NCBI GenBank assembly: GCA_036245525.1
Contig: BTPG01000003.1
Span: forward strand, 188,454,804-188,518,803
Source: Semisulcospira habei
Lineage: Eukaryota; Mollusca; Gastropoda; Semisulcospiridae
Length of the DNA: 64,000 nucleotides
Direction: 5' to 3'
The notes beneath the pieces are model-generated. The model made no database searches. It worked only from the letters and a program-made list of their open reading frames with translations, and was not told where the DNA came from. The position numbers and the translations under genes were made by a program. This document shows, in pieces, positions 20,034 through 29,269 of this stretch; positions within the stretch are counted from its first letter, which is position 1, and the number at the start of each line of letters is the position of its first letter.

Positions 20034-23000
20034 TCAGATCTTGTTAAAAATATTGCATTCTCTCAAAAAATTGAAGATTTTGTCCGGGGGAACATCCCGG
20101 AACAAAACCTTCAAGGAGTCTGCTGTGAAGTGTTTATATCTGGTGTCAATTAGGTCAGCACAATACAGCAAAAAGTGTCGAACAGAAAACTGCTCATCAC
20201 AGGCAAAACACCATGGACGCTCATCCTGTTTAAGTAAGTAAGAGTGCGTAACATATGTGTGCCCGATGTGGAGCCGAGCAAGGACAGTCTCCTCACGGCG
20301 GCTGCCGCAGCGGAAAGGTAGACTGTCAGACAACTTAGGAAGAGCTTCATGAAGCTTGTTCCCTTCCTCTTTGTCCCACTCGGACTGCCACTCGCGGGCT
20401 ATGTACGCACTAATAACAGGTTTAAAATCACTATAGACAGTCTGTGTGTCAGGGACAGGGTCACTGCGGGCACTGTTGGCAGCAGAATCTGCGATTCTGT
20501 TGCCTTCGATGCCCACATGGCCTGGGACCCAAATAAAAATGATGTCATAATATTCCTTCATCAAGTCCGCGTAGAGCTCTCTAATCTGCACCAGCAGTGG
20601 ATGGTCTGTTCCCGCGCCCTGAAGGGCCTGCAGGGCAGAAAGAGAGTCAGACAGAATCAGGAAGTTCCTTTCCCGAGACTGATAGGCATGCTTGAGTGCT
20701 AGCAGAATGGCCTGCAGTTCTGCACTAAATACAGAGGAATGGTCAGGGAGACGGAGCTTAAATGGGCGTCTAGGATGGCGAGAGGACACTGCAGCCGCAG
20801 CCACTCTTCCATCCTCAGACTTGGACCCATCCGTATAAAGACGACAATAGCCAGGAAAAATTGAAAGGAGTTCATTGAGGCTCTGTTGGTATATGGCTGG
20901 TGGAGTACAATCCTTCTTGTGGGCAGTCAAGTCCAGCAAGATGTCAGGAACTGGTAGTAGCCAGGGTGGAGTGACGTGTTGCAGAGATTCCGAAACTTTG
21001 TCCAGGTCCACTCCGGCCGCCTGCAGATGAGGTCGGACACGGAAGGAAAGTGGACGGACAGCTCCCGGATGGGCATCGTAAATCTCTGCAAACGACGGGT
21101 TAAAAACACAATCATAGGCAGGATTTTCTGGATGGGCCTTCAGCTTCAGAACGTAGCTGAGCATGAGGCGGATGCGGCGGAGCCTGAGAGAAGGCTCCCC
21201 TGCCTCTGCATACAGACTAGGAACTGGAGATGTCCTAAAGGCTCCCAGACATATGCGCAGACCTTGATGGTGAATTGTGTTCAGACGCTGCAGAACAGAC
21301 TTGGAAGCCGAGCCATATACCACAGAGCCGTAATCCAGTTTGGACCGAACAAGGGCCCGGTACAGTCGAAGTAAGACGATGCGGTCTGCACCCCAGTCAG
21401 TACGACCAACGACACGAAGAATGTCGAGGGCCTTCCGACAAGAGGTTCTAAGGTAGTTAACATGGTTGCAGAAGGTCAATCTTTTGTCAAAGATGACCCC
21501 CAAAAACTTAGCCTCTTCAGCCACCTTAATTGGCACTCCAGCAATGCTCAGGCTAGGTTCTGGAAAAAATTTCGTCTGGTTAGTAAAATGCACACAGACT
21601 GTCTTGGAGGGCGAGAATCTGAATCCATTGAGAGACACCCACCCCTGGATGCGATCAACGCACAGCTGCAAGCGCCTCTCAAGGGACGCAAGTCCTCGAC
21701 CTCGTGCACACAAAGCAAAGTCGTCCACAAACAAAGAGCATTCAGAATCATCCTTGACGGCCTTTACAATGTTATTTATTTTAATGCTAAATAAAACAGG
21801 AGATAGAATACTGCCCTGCGGGACACCCATCTCCTGTTCAAAGGAGTCGGAGAGGGTGGAGCCCACACGGACATGGAACGACCTGTTGGACAAAAAATTG
21901 TGAATAAAAACGGGCAGATGCCCTTTAAAACCCATGTCCGACAAATCAGACATTATACCATGCTTCCAGGTAGTGTCATATGCCTTTTCAAGATCAAAGA
22001 AAATTGCATAGACATGCTGCTTGTTGACAAAAGCATCTCGGATAAAAGACTCAAAGCGGACTAGATGGTCAGTTGTACTACGGAAGCGCCGGAAACCGCA
22101 CTGGAGGTCTGTGATGAGACCCTGTGACTCAAGATGCCACACCAGTCGGGCGTTGACCAAGCGTTCCATAGTTTTACATAAACATGATGTCAAAGCTATT
22201 GGCCGGTAGTTGCCCGGGTCGGAAGGATCCTTACCCGGCTTGGGAATTGGCACAACCACAGCCTGGCGCCAAGATGGCGGAAAATGACCGGTTATCCAGA
22301 TATGGTTAAAGGCCTTGAGAAGTACAAGGAGTGAATCCTCAGGCAGATGTGTTATGAGCTGATAATGGATGGTATCTAATCCAGCAGCAGAGTCAGTACA
22401 TTTCTGCATGGCTTGCTGCAATTCTGAAAACGTAAAAGGGGCATTATAGTCTTCCAAGTTATCCGATATAAAATCACAAGCACAAGATTCTCGCTTCTCC
22501 TTCTCTCTCTGGAAGAAAGGTGAATAATGCTCTGTTGAAGAATTATGGGCAATGGTGGAGGCAAGCAAATTGGCCACAGCCTTTTTATCTGTGACCAAAC
22601 TGGCACCATCTCTAAGATGGCCAACAGAAGCCGAGCCACCCCTGCCCCTAATTCTTCGAACAGCCTTCCAGACTGTTTGGGACGGAGTCCTAGAAGATAA
22701 AGATGAGACGAAGCGTCTCCAGGAAGCACGGCGTTCACGTTTAAAAATATAACGGGCTTTCGCCCGCTGTCTTTTAAAGGTTAAAATATTTGCTTGCGAC
22801 GGATTACGAAATGCACGTCGCTGAGCAGATTTGCGCATTGTTTGGGCCTTGCGGCACTCTTCATTGAACCATGGTACTCTCGGCTTCCGAGGGAGTGATG
22901 TGGAAGTTCTAGGGATGGTTTCACCTGCAACCTCCAACAAAATAGAAGTAAAACAAGAAACAGGTTCTTCAGCTGACATGACCACCTCCTCTGTAAGACG

Positions 23001-23726
23001 AGACTGACAGAGAGAGGCAAACAGAGACCAGTTAGCTTTCTTGAGATTCCAGCGCCCCACCGGCGAATCCTCCTCACAGCTGACCGATGACAGGACTACT
23101 GGGAAGTGGTCACTACCACACAGGTCGTCGTGAACCTTCCAGTCAAAGTCCAGCATGAGAGAAGGATCACACACAGTGAGGTCTAGAACAGAACTAGATC
23201 CGGAACCTGAGTTAGAGTATGTAGGTGAGCCATCGTTAAAGACACATAGGTTAAGTTGAGAAAAAACATCTTCTAACATCTGACCTCTGCCATCATAGTG
23301 GTCACTACCCCAAAGGTGAGCATGACCGTTAAAATCCCCCATGAGAATAAAGGGAGGGGGCAGTTGATCTACTAAGTGAAAAATATCATTGCTACAGACC
23401 CGCAGTGATGGTGGCAGGTAAATACTGCATATGGTTATGGTCTTTTTTAAGGTAACCCGAGCAGCGACAGCCTGAAGACAGGTGTCGATGCTAACGGGGC
23501 TACATAAAATTTGGCTACTAATGAGAAGAGCCGCTCCACCCGAGCGCCTCTCCGAATCAGAGCCTTTATGTATAACATTAAAACCATTAAAAGACACAGG
23601 GTCAGAAGTCTTCAGGTAAGTCTCCTGAAGAGATATGACTGAGGGGTTATAGAACTTGACTAAAAGACGTAATTCCTCAAAGTTAGCTCGAAAACCACGA
23701 CAATTCCACTGAAGCAAAGAGTCCAT
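20034..23726 (-). CDS. LINE ORF2: endonuclease, reverse transcriptase, RNase H
   Basis: A 1230-residue open frame that would nick target DNA and copy the LINE RNA into it. Residues 1-215 are an APE-type endonuclease: QWNCRGF, LQETYL, MGDFNGHAHLWG and GSDHFPVV. RT spans about 490-750: PIPKPGKDPSDPGNYRPIAL, IFFDLEKAYDTTW (D578), GVPQGSILSPVLFSI and LFVDDFALC (FVDD at 666-669, where YADD is usual). RNase H spans about 960-1085: YTDGSKSEDG, SAELQAILLAL, LSDSLSALQAL and GHVGIEGNRIADSAA. A final CX2CX7HX4C zinc motif (CFACDEQFSVRHFLLYC) closes the protein. All expected catalytic acids are present. The start ATG follows the ORF1 stop after two bases. Confidence 0.95.
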   Translation of the reverse strand: MDSLLQWNCRGFRANFEELRLLVKFYNPSVISLQETYLKTSDPVSFNGFNVIHKGSDSERRSGGAALLISSQILCSPVSIDTCLQAVAARVTLKKTITICSIYLPPSLRVCSNDIFHLVDQLPPPFILMGDFNGHAHLWGSDHYDGRGQMLEDVFSQLNLCVFNDGSPTYSNSGSGSSSVLDLTVCDPSLMLDFDWKVHDDLCGSDHFPVVLSSVSCEEDSPVGRWNLKKANWSLFASLCQSRLTEEVVMSAEEPVSCFTSILLEVAGETIPRTSTSLPRKPRVPWFNEECRKAQTMRKSAQRRAFRNPSQANILTFKRQRAKARYIFKRERRASWRRFVSSLSSRTPSQTVWKAVRRIRGRGGSASVGHLRDGASLVTDKKAVANLLASTIAHNSSTEHYSPFFQREKEKRESCACDFISDNLEDYNAPFTFSELQQAMQKCTDSAAGLDTIHYQLITHLPEDSLLVLLKAFNHIWITGHFPPSWRQAVVVPIPKPGKDPSDPGNYRPIALTSCLCKTMERLVNARLVWHLESQGLITDLQCGFRRFRSTTDHLVRFESFIRDAFVNKQHVYAIFFDLEKAYDTTWKHGIMSDLSDMGFKGHLPVFIHNFLSNRSFHVRVGSTLSDSFEQEMGVPQGSILSPVLFSIKINNIVKAVKDDSECSLFVDDFALCARGRGLASLERRLQLCVDRIQGWVSLNGFRFSPSKTVCVHFTNQTKFFPEPSLSIAGVPIKVAEEAKFLGVIFDKRLTFCNHVNYLRTSCRKALDILRVVGRTDWGADRIVLLRLYRALVRSKLDYGSVVYGSASKSVLQRLNTIHHQGLRICLGAFRTSPVPSLYAEAGEPSLRLRRIRLMLSYVLKLKAHPENPAYDCVFNPSFAEIYDAHPGAVRPLSFRVRPHLQAAGVDLDKVSESLQHVTPPWLLPVPDILLDLTAHKKDCTPPAIYQQSLNELLSIFPGYCRLYTDGSKSEDGRVAAAAVSSRHPRRPFKLRLPDHSSVFSAELQAILLALKHAYQSRERNFLILSDSLSALQALQGAGTDHPLLVQIRELYADLMKEYYDIIFIWVPGHVGIEGNRIADSAANSARSDPVPDTQTVYSDFKPVISAYIAREWQSEWDKEEGNKLHEALPKLSDSLPFRCGSRREETVLARLHIGHTYVTHSYLLKQDERPWCFACDEQFSVRHFLLYCADLIDTRYKHFTADSLKVLFRDVPPDKIFNFLRECNIFNKI

Positions 23727-23728
23727 GA

Positions 23729-25168
23729 TTAAGTCTGATCTGGGGGTAAGGAGTTTTTCCCCCCTTTTTCCTTTACCTTGGAAGGAGTTGAAGAAACAGA
23801 GGGGGGCCGGCTCCCGGGCCTCCTCTGGTTCTTCGGAGAGGAAGGGGGTGGAGCTGCCGCAGCATCAGCAACAACAACTTCCACTCCCTCCATCCGCTCC
23901 TCCAGTGCAGCATATTTGTTTTGAAGGGGCACATCTGTGTTCCCCTTCTGGGCCCGTGCGCACAGCGGTCCCATAGATTTCTTAGACTTCTGGTCCTGGG
24001 CAGCGTTCCTGCCGCTAGAGTTAGCGGCCTTAGAAGGCTGACCAGAGCCAGAAGCCTTTGGAGTTGACTGACTAACAGGTTTGGGTGGGGGCTGAGGCTT
24101 AGGGGCAACAGAAGGCGGCACAACCGGACCGGCAGTGTCCGCCTTCTGCGTTCCCTGGCTCCTTGTCACCACCGGAGGAGGGTTACTCTCCAGGGGCGAG
24201 ATGAGCCGAGGCTCCGCCCCCAACCAAGAAGTTGGGGTCTGACATGAAAAGTCTTTGGTGGGGCGCTTGCCTGCCACCGCTGCACTAAAAGTATACACTG
24301 AGGTGTTAGAGGTTGGGGCAGCCGCAGCTGCACCAGGGCCTTCAACCAGTTTTTTGGCATCCAGAAAGGACAGCCCCTTCTCCACACGCACCTGCTGAAT
24401 CTTGCACTCGGATATCCAACGAGGGCATTTCTTATCCGAAGCCATATGCGCCCCCTGGCAATTCACACACAGGGGGGTGGCTGTGCAGGACTCAGCAGAG
24501 TGTCCGGGCCTAGTGCAACGGGCGCATGAAGCCTCTGCCTGACGGCATGTCTTCTGCCCATGGCCATACTTTTGGCACTTAAAGCACCGGAGGGGAAGAG
24601 GGACGTACTTTTTCACTCTCAGGGAGTAGTAACCTCCCCAGATGGTAGTAGGAGGGGTGGGGGTGCCAAACGTCAGGATGATGGTAGGGAGACGGATCTC
24701 CCCACCACCTCGCTTGGAAGCGAAGCGCCTGACGCAAGTCACCCCCTGAGACTTAAGGTTCCTTACAAGTTCATCTTCTGACAGTTCTGCCAAAGCTTGA
24801 TCTTTGATTACGCCTCTTGACGAATTCATAGTTTTGTGGGGTGTGACTTCCACAGGAGTGTCTCCGATGGAAGAGAGCCCCAGCAGCCCGCTGGAGTGTG
24901 CCCGAGTACGGCACTCCACCAGCAAGTCACCAGACCTGAGGCGCTGGGCGTCAGGCCTGCCAACACGGCTCCTGAGGGTCTCCCCCACCAGAAAAGGATG
25001 CAGCTTGGTAACTGGTTTCTCCTTCACCTTGCTATGGACAATGAGGAAGCGAGGCCATACGGCCGACGCCTGAGACGTCGCTTCCTCACAGTCTGAATCA
25101 CTGTCATGGTCAAATTCGGTGTCTATATGCCGTTTCTGTGCTAGTTTTGGTTTTTTTGTTTTATCCAT
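23729..25168 (-). CDS. LINE ORF1: gag-like RNA-binding protein with three zinc knuckles
   Basis: A 479-residue open frame. Residues 195-248 carry three zinc knuckles: CFKCQKYGHGQKTC and CARCTRPGHSAESC (both CX2CX4HX4C) and CVNCQGAHMASDKKC (CX2CX3HX6C). Before them lies a folded region (about 36-190) like the RNA-binding part of I/Jockey ORF1 proteins. After them a proline, serine and glutamine rich tail includes KPQPPPKPVSQSTPKASGSG. The protein would bind the LINE RNA to form the transposition particle. The stop codon and the ORF2 start read TAATCATG, which suggests ORF2 is made by reinitiation or read-through. Confidence 0.92.
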   Translation of the reverse strand: MDKTKKPKLAQKRHIDTEFDHDSDSDCEEATSQASAVWPRFLIVHSKVKEKPVTKLHPFLVGETLRSRVGRPDAQRLRSGDLLVECRTRAHSSGLLGLSSIGDTPVEVTPHKTMNSSRGVIKDQALAELSEDELVRNLKSQGVTCVRRFASKRGGGEIRLPTIILTFGTPTPPTTIWGGYYSLRVKKYVPLPLRCFKCQKYGHGQKTCRQAEASCARCTRPGHSAESCTATPLCVNCQGAHMASDKKCPRWISECKIQQVRVEKGLSFLDAKKLVEGPGAAAAAPTSNTSVYTFSAAVAGKRPTKDFSCQTPTSWLGAEPRLISPLESNPPPVVTRSQGTQKADTAGPVVPPSVAPKPQPPPKPVSQSTPKASGSGQPSKAANSSGRNAAQDQKSKKSMGPLCARAQKGNTDVPLQNKYAALEERMEGVEVVVADAAAAPPPSSPKNQRRPGSRPPSVSSTPSKVKEKGGKNSLPPDQT

Positions 25169-25812
25169 ATTATATTAGTAGAGATATTCATCCCCCGGGG
25201 GTCCCCGCCCGCCACCGAGCCCAACAAGGGAAAGTGCAACTGTCGGCGGGTCTCCAGCCGACGCACAATGGAGACTGCCCGAAAGATATACTCAAGGGGG
25301 TAAGCCCGATTGAACCGTTTGAGCCACCGCCTTCTATCACACCGTTGAATGCAGGGGAATACTGGCGTAAAGCACCTAATCAGCAGCAAAGGCTATAGCA
25401 TGGTGCTCCGTATAGCAACCCGCATGTCAACAGTGGGATAGGGCTCAACGTGACAAGAGCCGATTGACTAGGCCGGTACGACTAGCCTCCCGTTTAGGCA
25501 GAAGTCAAGGCCAAAGTGGAGTGTTTCAGCCACCAGGATCCTCTTCTCCCCCGACACGGGTCTCCAAGCACGGCAAACACTTGGGATCCAAAGGACCAAA
25601 AAGTCACGAGTATTTTTAAGGACCAATCCAACATGGTACGACCTAGGTTAGCACAGCTCCTTAAAAACCGGACCAGTGAAAAGGCTGAACAACATATCTG
25701 CTGACATCAAGTCCTAATCCTGGACAAAGATGGCACCCGTCCGCTAGCCCACTCAGTCAGGGACTGAGCGGACTACCCACCTACGCCCCGTGGAGGCCGG
25801 TGCCGGGTAGGC
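25169..25812 (-). promoter_or_regulatory. LINE 5' untranslated region
   Basis: About 640 bases before ORF1 on the minus strand, with no credible coding frame. I-like LINEs carry an internal promoter in this position; none is recognisable by eye. The 5' end abuts the target duplication at 25813, so the copy looks full length. Confidence 0.5.
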
Positions 25813-25824
25813 GGCAAGGAAGGG

Positions 25825-25966
25825 AGGCTACTCTCAGCCCTAGTTAGGGTTCCCCGAGTGCCTCCCGGGTTGTGTAGGAACACAACAAGTTCTTAGGCTA
25901 AAATTGGGTAAGTAGTTGACACTTCCAGACAGTAATGTCATCGGTAATGTTTTTGAAGAAACAAAA
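25825..25966 (-). repeat. DIRS C right (5') terminal repeat, outer part
   Basis: Continues the right repeat after the LINE (GGCTACTCTCAGCCCTAG) and ends with AGTAATGTCATCGGTAATG and the unique tip TTTTTGAAGAAACAAAA. PiggyBac DNA resumes at TCAGTGGCGG. Confidence 0.85.
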
Positions 25967-26462
25967 TCAGTGGCGGAGAGAGAAGAAAGTGACCGTGACA
26001 GCGACGAATTTAGTGATGAGTTTTGGGATAGAGGCGATTTTGGAGAGATGGATTTAGTTCAGTTGACAGAGGAAGAAAGGGCTGATTTTGTGCGTGTTGT
26101 GCGACAAGACACTAACGACAACAACGATAATGATCGCGATGCCGACGACGAAAGTCCATGAGTTGGTAGCCGACTATCATCTACGGCGACCGTCCGTCAG
26201 CCGTCCCCGCTCTGCCGCTAGCAACGAGACTCGCCTTGACCGAGTTGACCATTTACCTGTCAAAGGGGAGGGCCGTGACCACGGATGTGCTCTGTGCTAC
26301 AAGCGACACACCCGCTACAGAGACGCAAACCCAGGGGTTAGATATGCAGACAACCCTTACAAGAGGTGCAAAACTGTTATCATGTGCCGGAAATGTGAAG
26401 TGTACCTTTGTTGTAATGACAACAACTGTTTTATTTTGTACCACACACAGGTACAACTGTAA
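25967..26462 (+). pseudogene. piggyBac transposase remnant: acidic start and cysteine-rich end
   Basis: Two pieces of one gene. After DIRS C the frame reads SVAEREESDRDSDEFSDEFW and an acidic stretch up to about 26158, typical of the N-terminus of piggyBac transposases. A second frame from about 26155 to the stop near 26460 reads LDRVDHLPVKGEGRDHGCAL, CRKCEVYLCCNDNNC and FILYHT, the C-terminal cysteine-rich (zinc) domain. The whole catalytic core between them is gone, which makes this a non-autonomous deletion derivative. The start of the protein is cut off by DIRS C. Confidence 0.87.
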
Positions 26463-27060
26463 ATACAGGGTGACAGTGTATGACAGTGTATAGCAGTGTT
26501 GTAATGTCATCTTCACCCTCCCTGTAACTGTACATAGTGTATGCGTAAACATGGACAATCAAGGTGTATATAATAGTGGATATTTTTCAGTTACTTTTTG
26601 TATTTTGGACACCTGTGTGTGCATTGTGGACACTGCTATGTGACAGCAATAAACAGACAATGACACAGTCACAAGTTTGGATTATGAATTTCCAAAACAT
26701 CATTGTCACGGTAAGAGCATGCAAACACTTTTAGACCCGTTTTCATGCACGTTTGCTTGCTTCATAGGTGTGTGTTGTTAATGTACTGTCATTTTGTCAC
26801 ATATTTGCACCTGTGTGTCACCAAACAACCACACGACCCTGACACATGACGTCAATGTGTAGCCCATCCAAAGCCCGTCACAGCAATATAGGCTTATGGG
26901 TATCTGCGGTGGATGGGTACTCCGCTATCACCCTTTCCCGTACACTACTATATTTGGGTATTTTTTTAGTCTTTAAACTCAGTAAGCAGGGGTAATACAG
27001 AACTTTATAAAAGCAGTACTCAGTGGTATTCACGAAACAGAGAATTTAGTAATGAAAGGG
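26463..27060 (+). other. piggyBac 3' non-coding part and right inverted repeat
   Basis: AT-rich, with repeated GTATGACAGTGTA blocks just after the stop, a poly(A) signal AATAAA at 26648-26653 and the right inverted repeat at 27048-27060. No other gene is seen. Confidence 0.7.
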
Positions 27061-27255
27061 TTAAATGACAAGTGATCTCTCACAGATGTGGTCACTCAAC
27101 AGTTTCTGATTGATTTCTCTCAGAGGTGGAATGGGATGGTGGATGGAATGACAGAACTGGCACCACAGTATTTCCAGCCCTAATATTCCACACAATGAAC
27201 AATGTAAAAGAAATGTATGACAACAAAAAAAAAAACAGAAAGAAGTATATCTTAC

Positions 27256-27421
27256 GAGCGTCAACATTGTCTAATGCATTGGCTACACCATCCAGAGTCT
27301 CAAAAAATTCATCTGTGAAGACGGCCTCTGTCTCGGGACCCACGCGATCTTCACGAGACTTCACCTTGATGGAAGGGTTCATGGCCATAACTGCTGCCGC
27401 TGCCGTCACTGATTTGGGTTT
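27256..27421 (-). CDS. UBA1: UBA1 exon (sixth and last in window)
   Basis: This exon adds 55 codons plus one base, beginning [16 protein letters not shown] and ending [14 protein letters not shown]. It matches the adenylation-domain stretch of ubiquitin E1 in which [11 protein letters not shown] is nearly invariant. The minus-strand acceptor is CTTTCAG before AAACCC. The donor is C followed by GTAAGA, splitting an arginine codon (phase 1). E1 activates ubiquitin with ATP in cytosol and nucleus. The next exon was not found between here and position 1, so the following intron exceeds 27 kb. Confidence 0.95.
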
Positions 27422-27533
27422 CTGAAAGACAGAATCAAAACTTTTAAGCCATATCATTTTTTTTCTTTTCAAATTGACAGTGTTCTGGCATCAGAATTAG
27501 GTCAAACTGCACCCGTTTCAATGAAAACAGTAG

Positions 27534-27660
27534 ATTAACCAGTTTAACTCCATGGCCGCATTTCCAAATTTTTGCAGGTGTCACTAAAGACTATTTGCTG
27601 CTCACAAAAGAAGGATCAACCATGATAATTCAAAGGTAGTGCTGGGGCTAAATGGGTTAA
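27534..27660. repeat. Hairpin MITE, deleted copy
   Basis: Has both ends (ATTAACCAGTTTAACTCC and GGGGCTAAATGGGTTAA) and the left inner block GATCAACCATGATAATTCAA, but lacks the palindromic centre and right arm. Confidence 0.7.
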
Positions 27661-27674
27661 AAGCTCTGACAAAC

Positions 27675-27907
27675 ATGTATTTTTCTCTAAAATGTATTTT
27701 TTCGAGAAAATACTTACCGATGGCATTACTGTATGGAAGTAGCACTTAGCCTATCAATTTCAGCCCAGGGATCGTTGTGTACAGCTAAGCCACCGGGGAA
27801 CCACCCAAGTGAGCTGTACCAACATCCCTGAATAGCTTCCCTTCACCGAGTAGCTTCCCTTACCTCATACGGCACATGCGTAGCATCACCAGTTTCGCTC
27901 TTAGCTT
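27675..27907 (-). repeat. DIRS D left (3') inverted terminal repeat
   Basis: Begins with ATGTATTTTTCTCTAAAATG and contains TTACCGATGGCATTACTGTA. From the latter motif to the inner end it is complementary to 40150-40345. Confidence 0.85.
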
Positions 27908-27939
27908 ACTGGCGGCGAGCGGGGCAAGTGGGAGGGCCC

Positions 27940-28050
27940 TCTGAGTAATGCCATCGGTAAGTATTTTCTCGAAAAAATACATTTTAGAGAAAAATACATT
28001 TGTTTCCTCAAAAAGCATTACAGATGGCATTACTGTATGGAAGAATCACG
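27940..28050 (-). repeat. DIRS D internal complementary region
   Basis: Contains GAGAAAAATACATTTGTTTC, the complement of left tip and right tip joined, between TAATGCCATCGGTAAG and a slightly altered TTACAGATGGCATTACTG. Confidence 0.8.
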
Positions 28051-28139
28051 AAAAGGAGGAGGGCGCCGCCAACTACCCCGCGACTGCGGACGCATTAGCG
28101 AAAAAGGCTGGGATCACCACCTCACAATTTCAGCTAAGT

Positions 28140-29260
28140 GTACCTAATGTGCCTGGCGTGCCGGCAGGGAGTGTTGAGCCGCCGAGATATCGCCCACCAG
28201 GGCCAGGTTGTCCCGCTGGCTTGAGAGGTTGTGCAGATAGAAACGTGCAAAGGTGGATTCAGCTCTCCATCCTACTGCGGCGACAATGTCCCGTACTGCC
28301 CAAGTGCGTTCAAAGGCGAGGCTGGTCGATACAGCTCTGATTTCGTGCGCCCAAATTCACATCCGCTGGGCCCCTGCAGGGGAGAGGTCCTCGTAAGCGG
28401 AGCGTATGACCCACCGCAACCATGAAGAGATAGTCTGCGCAGTAAATGTCCGTCTTGCCATGATATAAGGGCAGAAGAAGGCGGGAGCGACTTCTCCGGA
28501 AAGGTTTTGTTCGTCGGAGGTATATCTGTAAGGCCCGAACAGGGTCCTGTTGGCGGGGACTCCTGGGACTGGGAGGCATCCGGCAGCGGCCGGATGGTGA
28601 TTACCTGTGCCTTGGTCGAGGGGAGCCTGTTCTTGGCGAGAAAGGCCGGGTTTGTGAGGAGCTGCACTGTGCCATCCGCCCAGAACTGAAGGCAAGCGGA
28701 CTCTGTGGAAAGGGCATGGAGCTCACTAACCCGCACTCCTGTGGCGAGAGCAAGGAGGAAACAAGTCTTCCTGGTAAGGTCAGCCAGAGAGGCCAGAGAC
28801 AGGGGTTCAAACCGCTCGGAATTGAGCCACATTAGAAGCCAGGGAAGGTCCCAGCGGGGCACCAGCGAGCGCGGAACCGGACGACGGAGCTCATAGTGAG
28901 CCATCAGGTCTGAAAGATCTTTACACGCGCCTGGGTCCTCACGCCCCAAATGTCTGTAAGTGTCGGCAATCATAGCCAAGTATCACCGTATGGTAATGGG
29001 TGCCAAGTGTTGGTCCTCAAAAAGCCATAAGAAGAAATCGGCGAGGAGCGGCATATTCAGTGTCGTGGGGGAAAGGCGTCGAGCCGCGCACCAGGACTGG
29101 TAGACGCGCCACTTCCCTTCGTATACCCTGCGGGTGGAGGGTCTGCGGGCTGCAGCGATCGCTTCCACCGCTGCATGCGAGTAACCTCGTGCTGTGAGGG
29201 CTGCTCGCACAACCGCCAGGCGTGTAAGGCTAGCCTCTCCGGGCACGGGTGGAAAAGGGC
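28140..29260 (-). pseudogene. DIRS D tyrosine recombinase, broken
   Basis: The core-binding part (RRPSTRRVYEGKWRVYQSW, LAPITIR) is at about 29260-28985, with an in-frame stop close to 28981. The next frame gives MIADTYRHLG and ALATGVRVSELHAL (first catalytic arginine). The frame shifts near 28570, and a TGA interrupts the block before the HxxR motif at about 28357. The tyrosine region follows near 28250 in degraded form. With at least two frameshifts and two stops it cannot be active. Confidence 0.85.
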
Positions 29261-29269
29261 TTGTCGGGG

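Larger units (their letters stand above)
19812..25812 (-). mobile_element. Full-length I-like (I/Nimb type) LINE
   Basis: A 6.0-kb non-LTR retrotransposon with two open ORFs, flanked by a perfect 12-base target duplication (GGCAAGGAAGGG, 19800-19811 and 25813-25824). The minus-strand 3' end reads CGGCGTTAAACCCAAATAAC and then a (TAAC)n tail. APE endonuclease, RT, RNase H and a CCHC ORF1 place it in the I/Jockey group; a Nimb-like clade is an inference. Flanks joined across it restore the DIRS C repeat exactly as seen at 13681-13720. Confidence 0.95.
13541..25966 (-). mobile_element. DIRS-like element C with open ORFs, split by an I-like LINE
   Basis: The minus-strand layout is: right (5') terminal repeat, leader, gag (19328-17007), RT-RNase H-Dam-like ORF (17209-14927), tyrosine recombinase (15623-14016), ICR (13811-13905) and left (3') terminal repeat. 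Neighbouring ORFs overlap, which is usual for DIRS1-type elements. The insertion is in the 5' part of a piggyBac element and leaves no target duplication. The 6.0-kb LINE at 19812-25812 splits only the 5' terminal repeat, outside the ORFs. Without it the element would be about 6.4 kb. Confidence 0.92.
13231..27064 (+). mobile_element. piggyBac-like element, internally deleted, host of DIRS C
   Basis: TTAA target duplications lie at 13231-13234 and 27061-27064. Inside them are 13-bp inverted repeats, CCCTTTCATTACT on the left and its complement at 27048-27060. Removing DIRS C (13541-25966) leaves about 1.4 kb: a 5' non-coding part, an acidic N-terminal transposase piece, a cysteine-rich C-terminal piece and a 3' part with AATAAA (26648-26653). 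The catalytic domain is deleted. TTAA duplication, CCCTTT ends and a C-terminal cysteine-rich domain are hallmarks of piggyBac. Confidence 0.88.

Noticed and set aside
21000..22700. Several plus-strand frames across the LINE
   Set aside because: All are antisense to the intact ORF2 and show no conserved motif.
1..27255. Further UBA1 exons downstream
   Set aside because: The next expected segment after DNVDAR (YMDRRC..KPLLESGTLG-type) was looked for on the minus strand and not seen; the region is fully occupied by repeats.
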